Assembly: GCA_964638815.1 (NCBI GenBank)
Contig: CAZXBB010000220.1
Location: forward strand, 1-28,239
Reading direction: 5' to 3'
Length of the DNA: 28,239 nucleotides
Source: CAZXBB01 sp964638815
GTDB lineage: Bacteria > Planctomycetota > Phycisphaerae > Phycisphaerales > SM1A02
The notes under the pieces are model-generated. The model did no database searches, was not told where the DNA came from, and saw nothing but the letters and a program-made list of their open reading frames with translations. A program made the position numbers and the translations under genes. Positions 7,491 through 16,764 of this stretch are shown here, piece by piece; position 1 is the first letter of the stretch; each line of letters starts with the position of its first letter.

Positions 7491-8057
7491 CTACTTCCCC
7501 GGGATCCAGGGAACGTCCGGAATGCCCGCCGCCGCGTTCGCGCGTCGCGCCATCGCGAAGAGCAGGTCGCCGATCCGGTTGACGTAGACCAGCGCGGGGC
7601 CGGACACCGTTTCCCTCGCGCGAAGCGTGACGATCGCGCGCTCCGCGCGGCGGCAGACCGTGCGGGCGACGTGGAGCCGCGCCGCCAGCTCGCTGCCGCC
7701 GGGGAGGACGAAGTGGGTCATCTCCGCGTTGCCGGCGTCGATCTCGTCGATCCACGCCTCGGCCTCGGCGACGTGCCCTTCGTCGATTCGCGCGACCTTG
7801 TCGGCGTGGGGCGAATCGGCCGGCGTCGCGAGGTCGGCGCCGAGGTCGAACAGCCGTGACTGGATCCCCGCGAAGATTGCGCGGAATCGAATCATCAGGG
7901 GCGCGGCCCCGGCGGCGGCCGCGGCCGCGAGTCCGAGCGCGGCGTTCAGCTCGTCCACGGTCCCGTAGGCCTCCACACGCGGATCGTCCTTGGGGACGCG
8001 CCCGCCGCCGAAGAGGCCGGTGGAACCGTCATCGCCGGATTTGGTGTAGAGCTTCAT
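7491..8057 (-). CDS. Cob(I)alamin adenosyltransferase, PduO type
   Basis: This 188-residue cytoplasmic enzyme transfers the adenosyl group of ATP to cob(I)alamin, giving adenosylcobalamin. The N-terminal signature TKSGDDGSTGLFGGGRVPKDDPRVEAYG is the ATP-binding loop of the PduO/MMAB family, in pieces TKSGDDGSTGL and GRVPKDDPRVEAYG. It is followed by VDELNAALG, and later RRAERAIVTL and the C-terminal helix with YVNRIGDLLFAMARRAN. Length matches the single-domain family. ATG at 8057 begins right at MKLYTKSGD, as in homologues. It stands alone, divergent from the lipoprotein at 8168. An AdoCbl-dependent mutase in branched-chain amino acid degradation would be a natural consumer, but none is in this window. 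Confidence 0.92.
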   Translation of the reverse strand: MKLYTKSGDDGSTGLFGGGRVPKDDPRVEAYGTVDELNAALGLAAAAAAGAAPLMIRFRAIFAGIQSRLFDLGADLATPADSPHADKVARIDEGHVAEAEAWIDEIDAGNAEMTHFVLPGGSELAARLHVARTVCRRAERAIVTLRARETVSGPALVYVNRIGDLLFAMARRANAAAGIPDVPWIPGK

Positions 8058-8106
8058 GAGTGGTCGCAGACAGGCGTAACGCGGGGCCGGCGGCTCCGTA
8101 CAAGGC

Positions 8107-8112
8107 TACACT
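8107..8112 (+). promoter_or_regulatory. Candidate -10 box for the BamE-like lipoprotein
   Basis: TACACT in the context AAGGCTACACTGCC lies 55 bases before the ATG at 8168. It matches the TANNNT pattern before several genes here. No clear -35 is visible. Confidence 0.3.
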
Positions 8113-8167
8113 GCCGGCGCGCGAACTGCTCGTGCTCCGTCATGCCAAGACCCTCTGGAGACCGGCC

Positions 8168-8536
8168 ATGCTGTCCCGAATCACCGTCGCTCTCGCCCTG
8201 ACCGCCTTCGTCGCCGGCGCCGCCGGCTGCCTCGTCGTCTCCGGCAAGTCGATCGAGGAGCGAGGGACGTTCGTCTCGTCCCGGACGCTCGAGCAGATCG
8301 AGCCCGGCGTCACGACCGAAGCGTGGGTGCTCGCCGTGCTCGGCGAGCCCAGCGACGAGCGGAGCGTCGAAGCGAGCCCCGCGCAGAAGATCCTCCGATA
8401 CGACCACACCGTGACGGTCGCCGAGGGCGGGGCGGTGTTCCTCATCTTCGCCGGTCGCTCCGAGTCGCGCGAGACCACCAGCGTCTTCTTCGAGACCACG
8501 GACGGGATCGTCACGCGGTACTGGATCGAGCCCTGA
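8168..8536 (+). CDS. BamE/SmpA-like lipoprotein
   Basis: This 122-residue protein has a lipoprotein signal peptide: basic start (MLSRIT), hydrophobic core, and lipobox VAGAAGC with the lipidated cysteine at 21. The mature part contains LEQIEPGVTTEAWVLAVLGE then PSDERSV. That resembles the helix and LG.P turn of BamE/SmpA/OmlA small lipoproteins. Strands such as QKILRYDHTVTV and VFLIFAGRSE follow, where that fold has its beta-sheet. BamE is an accessory of the outer-membrane assembly machine; here only the fold is inferred, not membership of that complex. The start has GGAG 8 bases upstream. The gene precedes moxR by 124 bases on the same strand. Confidence 0.7.
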   Translation: MLSRITVALALTAFVAGAAGCLVVSGKSIEERGTFVSSRTLEQIEPGVTTEAWVLAVLGEPSDERSVEASPAQKILRYDHTVTVAEGGAVFLIFAGRSESRETTSVFFETTDGIVTRYWIEP

Positions 8537-8561
8537 CCAATGACCCAATGACCCAATGACC
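8537..8561 (+). repeat. Three tandem 8-bp repeats (CCAATGAC)
   Basis: Immediately after the lipoprotein stop codon, CCAATGAC occurs three times in a row with no mismatch. The first copy is preceded by TGA of the stop, so the repeat phase extends into the gene end. No function is assigned. Confidence 0.9.
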
Positions 8562-8612
8562 TGCGCCGGCGGCTTTCCGTCCTGACGGGCGGGTCACGGC
8601 GGGCGGAGCGGG

Positions 8613-8618
8613 TACCAT
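8613..8618 (+). promoter_or_regulatory. Candidate -10 box for moxR
   Basis: TACCAT in GGGTACCATTCT lies 42 bases before the moxR ATG, which has its own ribosome binding site (CAGGAG). The same hexamer recurs before the dus gene at 26533. Confidence 0.3.
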
Positions 8619-8660
8619 TCTCCGACCCGCAAAGCAGCACTCGCGCCCCAGGAGCCCCCG

Positions 8661-9677
<1,017 letters not shown>

Positions 9678-9699
9678 GAAAGGCAGTGCCTTCTCCACC

Positions 9700-11715
9700 A
9701 TGACCTTCCTCACCCCCTGGACCGCGCTCTTCGCCGCCGCCGCGGCCGTTCCGCTGCTGTTCCTGCTGTACTTCCTCAAGCTGCGACGCCGGCGGCTGAG
9801 CATTCCGAGCACGCTCCTCTGGCGCCAGTCGTACCGGGACCTCCAGGCGAACGCTCCGTTCCAGCGGCTGCGCGTCACGCTGCTGTTCCTGCTTCAGCTC
9901 GCGCTGCTCATGCTGCTCCTCGTCGCCGCGGCGGAGCCGGTGTTCAAGCCCGCGGGTCCGACCGCCTCGCGTCTGATCCTGCTCGTCGACCGCAGCGCGT
10001 CGATGAACACGCGGGACGGCCCTCCCGACAGCGCGGGGGCGCCGTCGACCCGGCTCGACGCCGCGCGCCGGGCGGCCCGGCGCATCGTGGAGGACCTCGG
10101 ACGCGGCGGACGCGTGAATCCGGTGATGATCGTCGCGTTCGGCGCGCAGCCGCAGATCGTCACCGGCTTCGAGTCGCGTCGCGACGTTCTGCTCGAAGGC
10201 ATCGACGCGATCGCGCCCACGGACGAGGAGGCCGACCTCGACGCGGCGCTCCAGCTCGCCGGCGCCTTCGCGAGCCGCGGCGAAGCCGACGACGGTGATC
10301 CCGCCGACGTGATCCTCGTCTCCGACGGCGGCGTCGCACCGCCGGCCGACGGGCCGGGCTACGCGCTGCGCGCGGGCCGGTTCAGGTTCGTGAGCGTGCC
10401 CGCGACGCCGGCGCCCGCGCCCGGTCTCGAAGGCAACGTCGGCATCGTGTCGTTCAGCGCGCGACGCGACTACGACGACCCGTCGCAGGTGCTCGTCTTC
10501 GCCCGGCTCGTGAACGTCGGACCCGAGCCGGTGGAGTCCATCGTGACCCTGCTCGTGGACGACGTTGCGGGGCCGATCGAGCGCGTGACGATTCCCGCGC
10601 CGGACGCGGACGCGGACACCGACCCCGACGCCGGCGAGGCGGCGGCGCCGGGCAGCGCGTCGGTGCGGTTCGGCATCGAGCTGCCGCGCGGCGCCGTGCT
10701 CAGCGTCCGCCACAACACGCGTGACTCCAGCCCCGACGACGACACGGCCGCCGTGCGGATGCCGCCGCCGGCGCGACCTCGTCTCGTCATCGTGCGCGAG
10801 AGCGCGGACGCCGCCGATCCGTATCTCGCGGATCTGCTCGCGGAGTCCGATCCGCGCGAGATCCGCGTGATGACCCGCGCGGCGTACGAGGTGCAGGCGC
10901 AGGATCCGGCGGAGCTCGCCCGCCGCACGGACCTGCTCGTGTTCGACGGCGTCGCCCCGTCGCGTCTGCCCGCGCTCCCGTCGTTGATGTTCGGCGCGGC
11001 GCCCCCGGAGGCGCCGGCCGAGCCGCCATCGTCGCCCGGCGGCCGGCGCATTCTGAGCTGGCAGCGTCAGCACCCGCTGATGCGTCACGTCGCGCTCGAC
11101 ACCGTCGTGTTCGCGGGCGCCGGCGGGCTCCGGCTGCCGCGCGAGGCGACGCCGCTCGCGACGGGGCCGGACGGTCCCGTGATCGCGCTCGTGCCCACGC
11201 GGGCGGCGCCGCACGTCGTGGTCGCGTTCTCGCTCGCGCGAAGCAACTGGCCGACGCACGTGAGCGTCGCGGTCTTCCTCCAGAACACGCTCGACTACCT
11301 CACCGCGGCGCGCTCGGGCCAGACCTCGATCGTCGCGCGTCCGGGCGAGCCGATCGAGGTGCGACGGGCGGCCGGGGCGGCGCGAATCGTCGTAACCGGT
11401 CCGGCGGAGCACGACGTCGACGCCTCCGCGCTGCCGGAAGGTCCGTTCACGCTGCCGCTGCTCCGCCGCGCCGGGCTCTACACCGTGACGGGGGTGCAAC
11501 CGCCGTACGATCGAATCCCGGTGAGCGTGCTCAGCGAGATCGAGTCGGATACGCGACCCCGGCGGTCGCTGCTCGTCAACGCGGACGTGGTCACCGCGGG
11601 CGCGGCTTCCGACGCGGCGCCGCGCGGGGTCTGGTCATGGTTCGTCGCGGCGGCGCTGGGGCTGGCGGTGCTCGAATGGGTCCTCTACTGCCGTTTGGCC
11701 CGCGGCGGCGTGTAG
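9700..11715 (+). CDS. BatA-like membrane protein with von Willebrand A domain
   Basis: This 671-residue inner-membrane protein starts with the BatA N-terminal pattern: a first membrane segment (about 7-27), then LKLRRRRLSIPSTLLWRQSY. The phrase LQANAPFQRLR and a second membrane segment (about 58-78) follow. A vWA domain starts near 91 with LILLVDRSASMNT, so the metal-site motif D.S.S is Asp97, Ser99, Ser101. The long middle part is periplasmic or cytoplasmic beta-rich sequence. A final membrane helix, WSWFVAAALGLAVLEWVLYC, is near the end. This domain order matches vWA proteins of MoxR operons in planctomycetes. The start has only a weak purine stretch upstream and may depend on coupling to moxR. 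Its exact process is unknown. Confidence 0.88.
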   Translation: MTFLTPWTALFAAAAAVPLLFLLYFLKLRRRRLSIPSTLLWRQSYRDLQANAPFQRLRVTLLFLLQLALLMLLLVAAAEPVFKPAGPTASRLILLVDRSASMNTRDGPPDSAGAPSTRLDAARRAARRIVEDLGRGGRVNPVMIVAFGAQPQIVTGFESRRDVLLEGIDAIAPTDEEADLDAALQLAGAFASRGEADDGDPADVILVSDGGVAPPADGPGYALRAGRFRFVSVPATPAPAPGLEGNVGIVSFSARRDYDDPSQVLVFARLVNVGPEPVESIVTLLVDDVAGPIERVTIPAPDADADTDPDAGEAAAPGSASVRFGIELPRGAVLSVRHNTRDSSPDDDTAAVRMPPPARPRLVIVRESADAADPYLADLLAESDPREIRVMTRAAYEVQAQDPAELARRTDLLVFDGVAPSRLPALPSLMFGAAPPEAPAEPPSSPGGRRILSWQRQHPLMRHVALDTVVFAGAGGLRLPREATPLATGPDGPVIALVPTRAAPHVVVAFSLARSNWPTHVSVAVFLQNTLDYLTAARSGQTSIVARPGEPIEVRRAAGAARIVVTGPAEHDVDASALPEGPFTLPLLRRAGLYTVTGVQPPYDRIPVSVLSEIESDTRPRRSLLVNADVVTAGAASDAAPRGVWSWFVAAALGLAVLEWVLYCRLARGGV

Positions 11716-11728
11716 CGCCGATATGACC

Positions 11729-11734
11729 TACGCT
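11729..11734 (+). promoter_or_regulatory. Candidate -10 box for the outer-membrane barrel gene
   Basis: TACGCT lies 31 bases before the ATG at 11766, which has AGGAC as ribosome site. It is a weak match to TANNNT and is named only from position. Confidence 0.2.
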
Positions 11735-11765
11735 ACGCGTCACCCACACCAGCCAGGACTTCCCG

Positions 11766-12707
11766 ATGCGCACCGCGATTCCCGCACTCCTGTTCGTCCT
11801 CGCCTTCACCGCCGCCGCCCGGGGACAGACGACCGATTCCCCGCCGGCCGAGCGGCTGCCGACGATCGATGAGCTGCCGCCGCTCGATCTCGAGCCGGAG
11901 TCGCGCGGTGCGGGCGTCAGCTACGACCTCAGGGTCGGCGCGGGCATGCAGTCCGGCGGCTCCGAGTTCGACGTATTCCGCGCGCACGCGACCGTCGGCG
12001 CGTCCACCCGGCTCAGCAAGCAGGTGGACCTTCGGCTGAGCTTCGGCTACGAGTTCGACAACTACGACTTCGACATGGATTCGTTCTTCGGGAACGACGT
12101 GTGGGACCAGGTACACACCTACGGCGTCCGCGCGAACTTCGACATCAAGATCGACAGCGACTGGACGCTCTTCGTCGGCCCGGTGTTCCAGGTGTCGCAC
12201 GAGTCGGGGGCCGAGTTCGACGAGAGCTGGATCGCGGGCGGGTTCGCGGGCCTCACGTACCAGGTGGAGCCGGGGGTGACGATCGGCGGCGGCGTCGGCA
12301 TCACCAGCCAGCTCCAGGACAGGGCGCGGCTCCAGCCGATCATCATCCTCGACTGGGAGATCAGCAGCGACGTCCGCCTGACGAGCCGCACGGAGATCGG
12401 GCTGACCGGTGTCAGCCTCGTGTTCGACCTCTACGAGAAGTTCGACATCGGGCTCGGCATCGCGTACGTCTTCAAACGCTTCCGCATGGATGACACCGGC
12501 ATCGTCCCGGGCGGCATCGGCCAGGAGACGTCCCTCCCGGTCTACATCTCGGGCACGTACACGCTGGGGCCGTCGTCCACGATCACCGCCTACGCCGGCG
12601 TCGTCCTGAGCGGCGAGATCGAGCTCGAGAACCGCGACGGCGGAAAGCTCACCGACGAGTACGACCCGATGGCGCTCTTCGGGCTGAGCGTTGCCCTCGA
12701 GTTCTGA
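11766..12707 (+). CDS. Outer-membrane beta-barrel protein, DUF6268-like
   Basis: This 313-residue protein has a signal peptide (MRTAIPALLFVLAFTAAARG). A proline-rich linker (LPTIDELPPLDLEPES) and a series of amphipathic strands with alternating aromatic and small residues follow. Examples are VSYDLRVGAGMQ, VDLRLSFGYEFDNYDFDMDS, WTLFVGPVFQVSHESGAEFD and STITAYAGVVLSGEIELEN. It closes with LFGLSVALEF, the terminal phenylalanine typical of barrels inserted by the Bam machinery. The layout resembles planctomycete outer-membrane proteins grouped as DUF6268, though this was not checked by search. The start has AGGAC 8 bases upstream. It follows the BatA-like gene by 50 bases and converges with the next gene with a 15-base gap. 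Confidence 0.75.
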   Translation: MRTAIPALLFVLAFTAAARGQTTDSPPAERLPTIDELPPLDLEPESRGAGVSYDLRVGAGMQSGGSEFDVFRAHATVGASTRLSKQVDLRLSFGYEFDNYDFDMDSFFGNDVWDQVHTYGVRANFDIKIDSDWTLFVGPVFQVSHESGAEFDESWIAGGFAGLTYQVEPGVTIGGGVGITSQLQDRARLQPIIILDWEISSDVRLTSRTEIGLTGVSLVFDLYEKFDIGLGIAYVFKRFRMDDTGIVPGGIGQETSLPVYISGTYTLGPSSTITAYAGVVLSGEIELENRDGGKLTDEYDPMALFGLSVALEF

Positions 12708-12722
12708 CGTACTGACCTCCCC

Positions 12723-14462
12723 TCAGCGATCCCACGACCCCAGCTCCACCAGCAGCCGCCCGGGGTCCTGGCACCACGGCGCGCTCGTCGCCGGGCTCGT
12801 CTCGACGGCGTCGCCGTCGCCGTGGCTGCGACGGCATCCGATCCGCACGGTCGCTCCGTCGAGCCAGGCGTCGGGCAGCACGACGCGGCAGTACCATCGG
12901 TCCCCCCACGACCGGCGGTGAACGGCGAGTCGTCCGTCGTCGTGACCCGAGAGCAGCCGATGACGGCCGCTCTCGGGGATCGCGAGCACGGCGGTGGGGC
13001 TCGCGGCGGGGCCAACGGTGATCGTGACGGCCTCGACTCCGATGATCTGGTCAGCGTGTGTGAACGACTCCAGCGGCTCGGCAGCGACGGGAATCCCGCC
13101 CGCGGGGGCGGGACGGCGCGCGTCCACGAAGAGCTCCCAACGGCCTTCGCGGCGGCGGAGGTGCGCGAGCGTCGAGAAGGGGTCCGGCAAGGGCTGCAAC
13201 CGCTCGGACTCGACGTCGTTGAGCGTCAGCGCCGGGCGGAAGACCGGCAGCACGGCGCCCGGCGGACGCGCGGTGACGACGCGGGGACCGAACACGATCC
13301 GCACCGTCTGCGCTCCCGTGCGCATCGCGAGCACGTGCTGCCGGTCGCCGGGATCGACGAGTTCGAGGGGCGTCGGCGGCGGCGGGGGAGGGCGGTCCAC
13401 GATCACCCGGGTCAGCTCGCCCGGCGGCAGCTCGACGTTCATGGGCGCTTCGCCGCGTTGCTCCCACGCGACACGCAGAACGACCGGCAGGAATCCCCGG
13501 TTGACCACGGCGACGCGCACGTGGTCGTCGTCCTCGGCCTCGGACCACGCGGCGACGAGCCGGCGCGTGTCCACCCACGCGAGCGCGTCGCGCACGACGG
13601 CCTCCGGCTCCTTGCGGAAATCGAGCAACCCCGTCAGCAGGAGCGAGACCTCCGCGGGCGGCGCGACCCACGCCGCGAAATGGTGCGGACGATCGGTGCA
13701 GATACGCGTCAGCATGTCGCGGCACGTCTGCGCTGCGCTGCGGCTGTGCTCGCCGAGACGCCCGAGCGCGACGCGCCACAGGGACGCGTAGTGCTCGGCC
13801 ACGAGCGCCTCGATCGCGTCGAAGTGGTCGGTGCCCGGCGGCTGGTGATCGAGATGATCGGCGAGCAGGACCCATCGCCAGTACGCGAACGGCGCGTCGG
13901 GCTCGGGGCGGTCGGGCGACGCGGCGAAGGGCAGCCGCGGACGATCGGGCCCCGGGAGCGGCGTGAGCGTGTAGCGGAACGAAGGATCGCGCCACACCGG
14001 CCGGAGGGTCTGCCCGCCGAGACCGATCGCCCCCGCGCCGTCGCGGGGCAGCCGCGCGACGAGGTACGGCGCGCCGGGCGTCGTGCGGGACGTCGTGCCG
14101 GGCGTCGTGCGGGACGTCGTATCATCGGCGCGCACCGGGCGCACGTCGAAACGGACGGCCTCGTCCGTCCAGCGTCGTCGCGCGACCGGATCGCGTTCGC
14201 GCGGCGCGATCCAGATCACGGTGCCGTCGATGGTGCGTCCGTCCGCGAGCGTCAGCGGGATCGACGCGGGCCACTGGTCGCCGGGCCGCTGTGCGCCGAG
14301 CGGAAGCAGCAGCACGCCGCCGATGGGGGCGATGGGCTCGCGGGAGAGCGAGTAGATGCCCTCCACGGGGGCGGCCGCCGCCGGCGGGGCGATGGACGCC
14401 GCGCACGCCGCCAGCGCGACGATCAACGCGTTGTGCGCGCGTTCGACGGAAAGACACGGCAT
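12723..14462 (-). CDS. Secreted protein of unknown function
   Basis: A 579-residue exported protein that I do not recognise. It begins with a signal peptide, MPCLSVERAHNALIVALAAC then AASIAPPAAAA, cut near residue 31. The early mature part has strands such as GVLLLPLGAQRPGDQWPASI and DGRTIDGTVIWIAPRE. A helical middle (AIEALVAEHYASLWRVALGR, TCRDMLTRICTDR) and a beta-rich C-terminal half follow, including RSWGDRWYCRVVLPDAWL and an end at VELGSWDR. An 8-residue duplication (TTSRTTPG twice, about 115-130) marks a low-complexity linker encoded by a 12-bp-period repeat. ATG at 14462 is chosen because it begins the signal peptide; no clear ribosome site precedes it. It is divergent from the aminotransferase at 14602. 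Confidence 0.7.
   Translation of the reverse strand: MPCLSVERAHNALIVALAACAASIAPPAAAAPVEGIYSLSREPIAPIGGVLLLPLGAQRPGDQWPASIPLTLADGRTIDGTVIWIAPRERDPVARRRWTDEAVRFDVRPVRADDTTSRTTPGTTSRTTPGAPYLVARLPRDGAGAIGLGGQTLRPVWRDPSFRYTLTPLPGPDRPRLPFAASPDRPEPDAPFAYWRWVLLADHLDHQPPGTDHFDAIEALVAEHYASLWRVALGRLGEHSRSAAQTCRDMLTRICTDRPHHFAAWVAPPAEVSLLLTGLLDFRKEPEAVVRDALAWVDTRRLVAAWSEAEDDDHVRVAVVNRGFLPVVLRVAWEQRGEAPMNVELPPGELTRVIVDRPPPPPPTPLELVDPGDRQHVLAMRTGAQTVRIVFGPRVVTARPPGAVLPVFRPALTLNDVESERLQPLPDPFSTLAHLRRREGRWELFVDARRPAPAGGIPVAAEPLESFTHADQIIGVEAVTITVGPAASPTAVLAIPESGRHRLLSGHDDGRLAVHRRSWGDRWYCRVVLPDAWLDGATVRIGCRRSHGDGDAVETSPATSAPWCQDPGRLLVELGSWDR
14071..14120 (-). repeat. 12-bp-period repeat inside the secreted-protein gene
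   Basis: GTCGTGCGGGAC and GTCGTGCCGGGC alternate over three full units plus partial units at both ends. On the coding strand this gives two in-frame copies of TTSRTTPG. The reading frame is kept because the unit is a multiple of three. Confidence 0.9.
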
Positions 14463-14496
14463 GAAAAGGGTGACTCGGGGGGCGATTCTCGCACCC

Positions 14497-14502
14497 AGTG
14501 TA
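14497..14502 (-). promoter_or_regulatory. Candidate -10 box for the 579-residue secreted protein
   Basis: On the minus strand TACACT lies 34 bases before the start at 14462. The same hexamer precedes the lipoprotein gene at 8107. The 139-base divergent region 14463-14601 also carries TATCGT (14543-14548, plus strand), a possible -10 for the aminotransferase. Confidence 0.25.
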
Positions 14503-14601
14503 TCGCGGAAAGCGTGCGATTGACCCCCCATCGGGCGAGGGATATCGTGGCCCGCCGCCCCGTCCGCTGCGGCGTTTCGTCCATCCCTTCGGGCCCTTTC
14601 C

Positions 14602-15795
14602 ATGACGACGACCGTTCCTCTCCTCGATCTGAAGCTCCAGTACGCGGCCATCCGCGACGAGATCGACGCCGCGATGCGTGAGGTCATCGACGCGCAGTGG
14701 TTCATCATGGGCCCCGTCGTCGAGGGTCTCGAGACCGAGGTGGCCGCGTACACGGGCACGCCGCACGCGGTCGGCTGCGCTTCCGGGTCGGACGCGCTGC
14801 TGCTCGCGCTCATGGCGCTCGGCGTCGGTCCCGGCGACGAGGTCATCTGCCCGGCCTACACGTTCTTCTCGACGGCCGGATCGACGCACCGACTCGGCGC
14901 GAAGCCCGTCTTCGCCGACATCGACCCCGTGACGTACAACCTCGACCCCGCTTCCGTGCGCGAGGTCGCGGCCCGCTGCACGCGTCTGAGAGCGATCATG
15001 CCGGTGCACCTCTTCGGGCAGGCGGCGCCGATGACCGCCCTGCTCGGGATCGCCGAAGACCTGGGCGTCCCCGTCATCGAGGATGCCGCCCAGGCGATCG
15101 GCACGCGCGACGAGGAGGGCCGCACGGTCGGCGGGATCGGGGCGATCGGCTGCTTCAGCTTCTTCCCGTCGAAGAACCTCGGCGCGTTCGGCGACGCGGG
15201 CATCTGCACGATGCGCGACAAGGAGCTCGCGTACAAGGTGGGCATCCTGCGCAACCACGGCATGGACCCCAAGTACTACCACAAGGAGGTCGGCCTGAAC
15301 GCGCGTCTGGACGCGCTCCAGGCGGCGGTCCTGCGTGTGAAGCTCCGCCATCTCGATGCCTGGACCGCCGGGCGCCAGGCGAACGCCGCGTGGTACGACG
15401 AGGCATTCGCGTCCGCGGGGGCGACGTCGAGCGCGACGCCGCTCGACGATGGCGGTCTGCCGGTCCGTACGCCGCAGCCGGTGGATCCGGCGCGTCCCGC
15501 GCGGCACATCTACAACCAGTACGTCATTCGCGTCCCCGCCGCGATGCGCGACGCCCTCCGCGAGGAGCTGCGGGAGAACGGCGTCGGCACCGAGGTCTAC
15601 TACCCGGTGCCGCTGCATCTTCAGGAGTGCTTCCGGCACCTCGACTACGCCGAGGGCGACCTCCCGCACACCGAGCAGGCCGCCCGCGAGACGATCGCGC
15701 TGCCCATTTTCCCCGAGCTCACCGAGGCGCAGCGGAAGCACGTCGTGAAGACGATCGTCGAGTACGCGGCCCGGCACACGACGGCGCGGGTCTGA
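14602..15795 (+). CDS. DegT/DnrJ/EryC1-family sugar-nucleotide aminotransferase (WbpE-like)
   Basis: This 397-residue PLP-dependent aminotransferase acts on keto-sugar nucleotides. The N-terminus PLLDLKLQYAAIRDEIDAAM and MGPVVEGLETEVAAYTG fit the family. ASGSDALLLAL binds the cofactor phosphate, VIEDAAQAIG holds the PLP-contacting Asp161 and Gln164, and SFFPSKNLGAFGDAG carries the Schiff-base Lys191. NHGMDPKYYHKEVGLNARLDALQAA and VYYPVPLHLQECF complete the family pattern. The sequence reads close to WbpE, which aminates UDP-3-keto-GlcNAcA, and a WbpA-like dehydrogenase lies 1 kb away. The substrate is inferred, since the intervening oxidoreductase is absent. No strong ribosome site is seen before ATG 14602. 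Confidence 0.9.
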   Translation: MTTTVPLLDLKLQYAAIRDEIDAAMREVIDAQWFIMGPVVEGLETEVAAYTGTPHAVGCASGSDALLLALMALGVGPGDEVICPAYTFFSTAGSTHRLGAKPVFADIDPVTYNLDPASVREVAARCTRLRAIMPVHLFGQAAPMTALLGIAEDLGVPVIEDAAQAIGTRDEEGRTVGGIGAIGCFSFFPSKNLGAFGDAGICTMRDKELAYKVGILRNHGMDPKYYHKEVGLNARLDALQAAVLRVKLRHLDAWTAGRQANAAWYDEAFASAGATSSATPLDDGGLPVRTPQPVDPARPARHIYNQYVIRVPAAMRDALREELRENGVGTEVYYPVPLHLQECFRHLDYAEGDLPHTEQAARETIALPIFPELTEAQRKHVVKTIVEYAARHTTARV

Positions 15796-15842
15796 ACCGG
15801 CGACAGGTCGGAACGACGGTCACCGTCCGAGGATTCTGTACG

Positions 15843-15860
15843 GGCGTACGGCCGTACGCC
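15843..15860. repeat. Perfect 18-bp palindrome between convergent genes
   Basis: GGCGTACGGCCGTACGCC reads identically on both strands. It lies in the 139-base gap between the convergent aminotransferase and metallo-hydrolase genes. It has no T-run, so it is not a standard intrinsic terminator. It could be a bidirectional stop, a dimeric protein-binding site, or chance. Confidence 0.6.
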
Positions 15861-15934
15861 GCGCGCCCGCACGCCGCGCGTCTCCCCGTCCTGACGGTCG
15901 CGTGTCACGGCCGACGCCCGCTTCGCGTTCTGCT

Positions 15935-16750
15935 TCAGTCCACGGCCGCGAGGGCGAAACGCTCTCCTTCGCGGACGACGCGCACCACCGGGGTGTCGGG
16001 TTCGTGATCGAGCACCACCGTCCAGCCCCCGGCCTCGGCCCGGGCGAGGAGAGCCTGCTTCGACCGCATGTTCCGGTGGGGCAGCATGTCGTACCCCATG
16101 CTGAACGCCGGGCCGACGTGATTGGCGGTCGGCATCACGTCGCCCGGGAAGCACACGGTCCCGCAGGCGGTGTCGAAGCGCACCGCCTGCTGGCCCCAGG
16201 TGTGGCCCGGCATCGGCCACACGGTGATGCCGGGCAGGACCTCCGTCTCGTCCTCCACGAGTTGGACCTGGCCGGCGACGGGATCGAGATGGCTGCGCAG
16301 GTACGTCCTCGTCATCGTGGACTTGTTCGCGAGCGCGTCCTTCCACTCCGTGCGCCGGACGACGATGCTCGCGTTCGGGAAGCTCGAGACCGGCGTCCCG
16401 CCCGCGTCGAGATGGGTCAGACCGCCCGCGTGGTCGAAGTGCAGGTGCGTGACGATCACGACGTCGATCGCGGCCGGATCGACGCCCTCCCCGGCGAGCG
16501 CGTCGAGGATCGTCCGCTCCTCGAGGGCGAAGATCGTCCTCTCCTTCTGCGACCACTTGCCGCCGTACCCGGTCTCGACGAGCACCTTGCGCGAGCCGTC
16601 GTCGAGCAGGACGCAGTTCGTCCGGAGCGGGATCCGGTTCGCCTGGTCGGGCTCCGCCATCCGCGCCCAGATCGCCTTCGGGACGACGCCGAACATGCTG
16701 CCGCCGTCGAGGCGGAATCCTCCCGCGTTGAGCACTTTCCAGTCGTACAC
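15935..16750 (-). CDS. Metallo-beta-lactamase-fold hydrolase
   Basis: This 271-residue cytoplasmic hydrolase has the two-metal signature THLHFDHAGG with His102, His104, Asp106 and His107. The further ligands are His183 in PMPGHTWGQQ, Asp204 in FPGDVMP and His249 in VLDHEP. That full ligand set resembles lactonase-like members of the superfamily (for example AHL lactonase-type proteins). The substrate cannot be told and could be a thioester, lactone or phosphodiester. The start is GTG at 16750 with GAGGAG about 9 bases upstream. The preceding sugar-nucleotide dehydrogenase stops only 14 bases before it, so the two are co-transcribed. It closes the minus-strand operon that begins with acyl-CoA dehydrogenase, where a thioester hydrolase role would make sense. 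Confidence 0.88.
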   Translation of the reverse strand: MYDWKVLNAGGFRLDGGSMFGVVPKAIWARMAEPDQANRIPLRTNCVLLDDGSRKVLVETGYGGKWSQKERTIFALEERTILDALAGEGVDPAAIDVVIVTHLHFDHAGGLTHLDAGGTPVSSFPNASIVVRRTEWKDALANKSTMTRTYLRSHLDPVAGQVQLVEDETEVLPGITVWPMPGHTWGQQAVRFDTACGTVCFPGDVMPTANHVGPAFSMGYDMLPHRNMRSKQALLARAEAGGWTVVLDHEPDTPVVRVVREGERFALAAVD

Positions 16751-16764
16751 GTCCGCTGGCTCCT

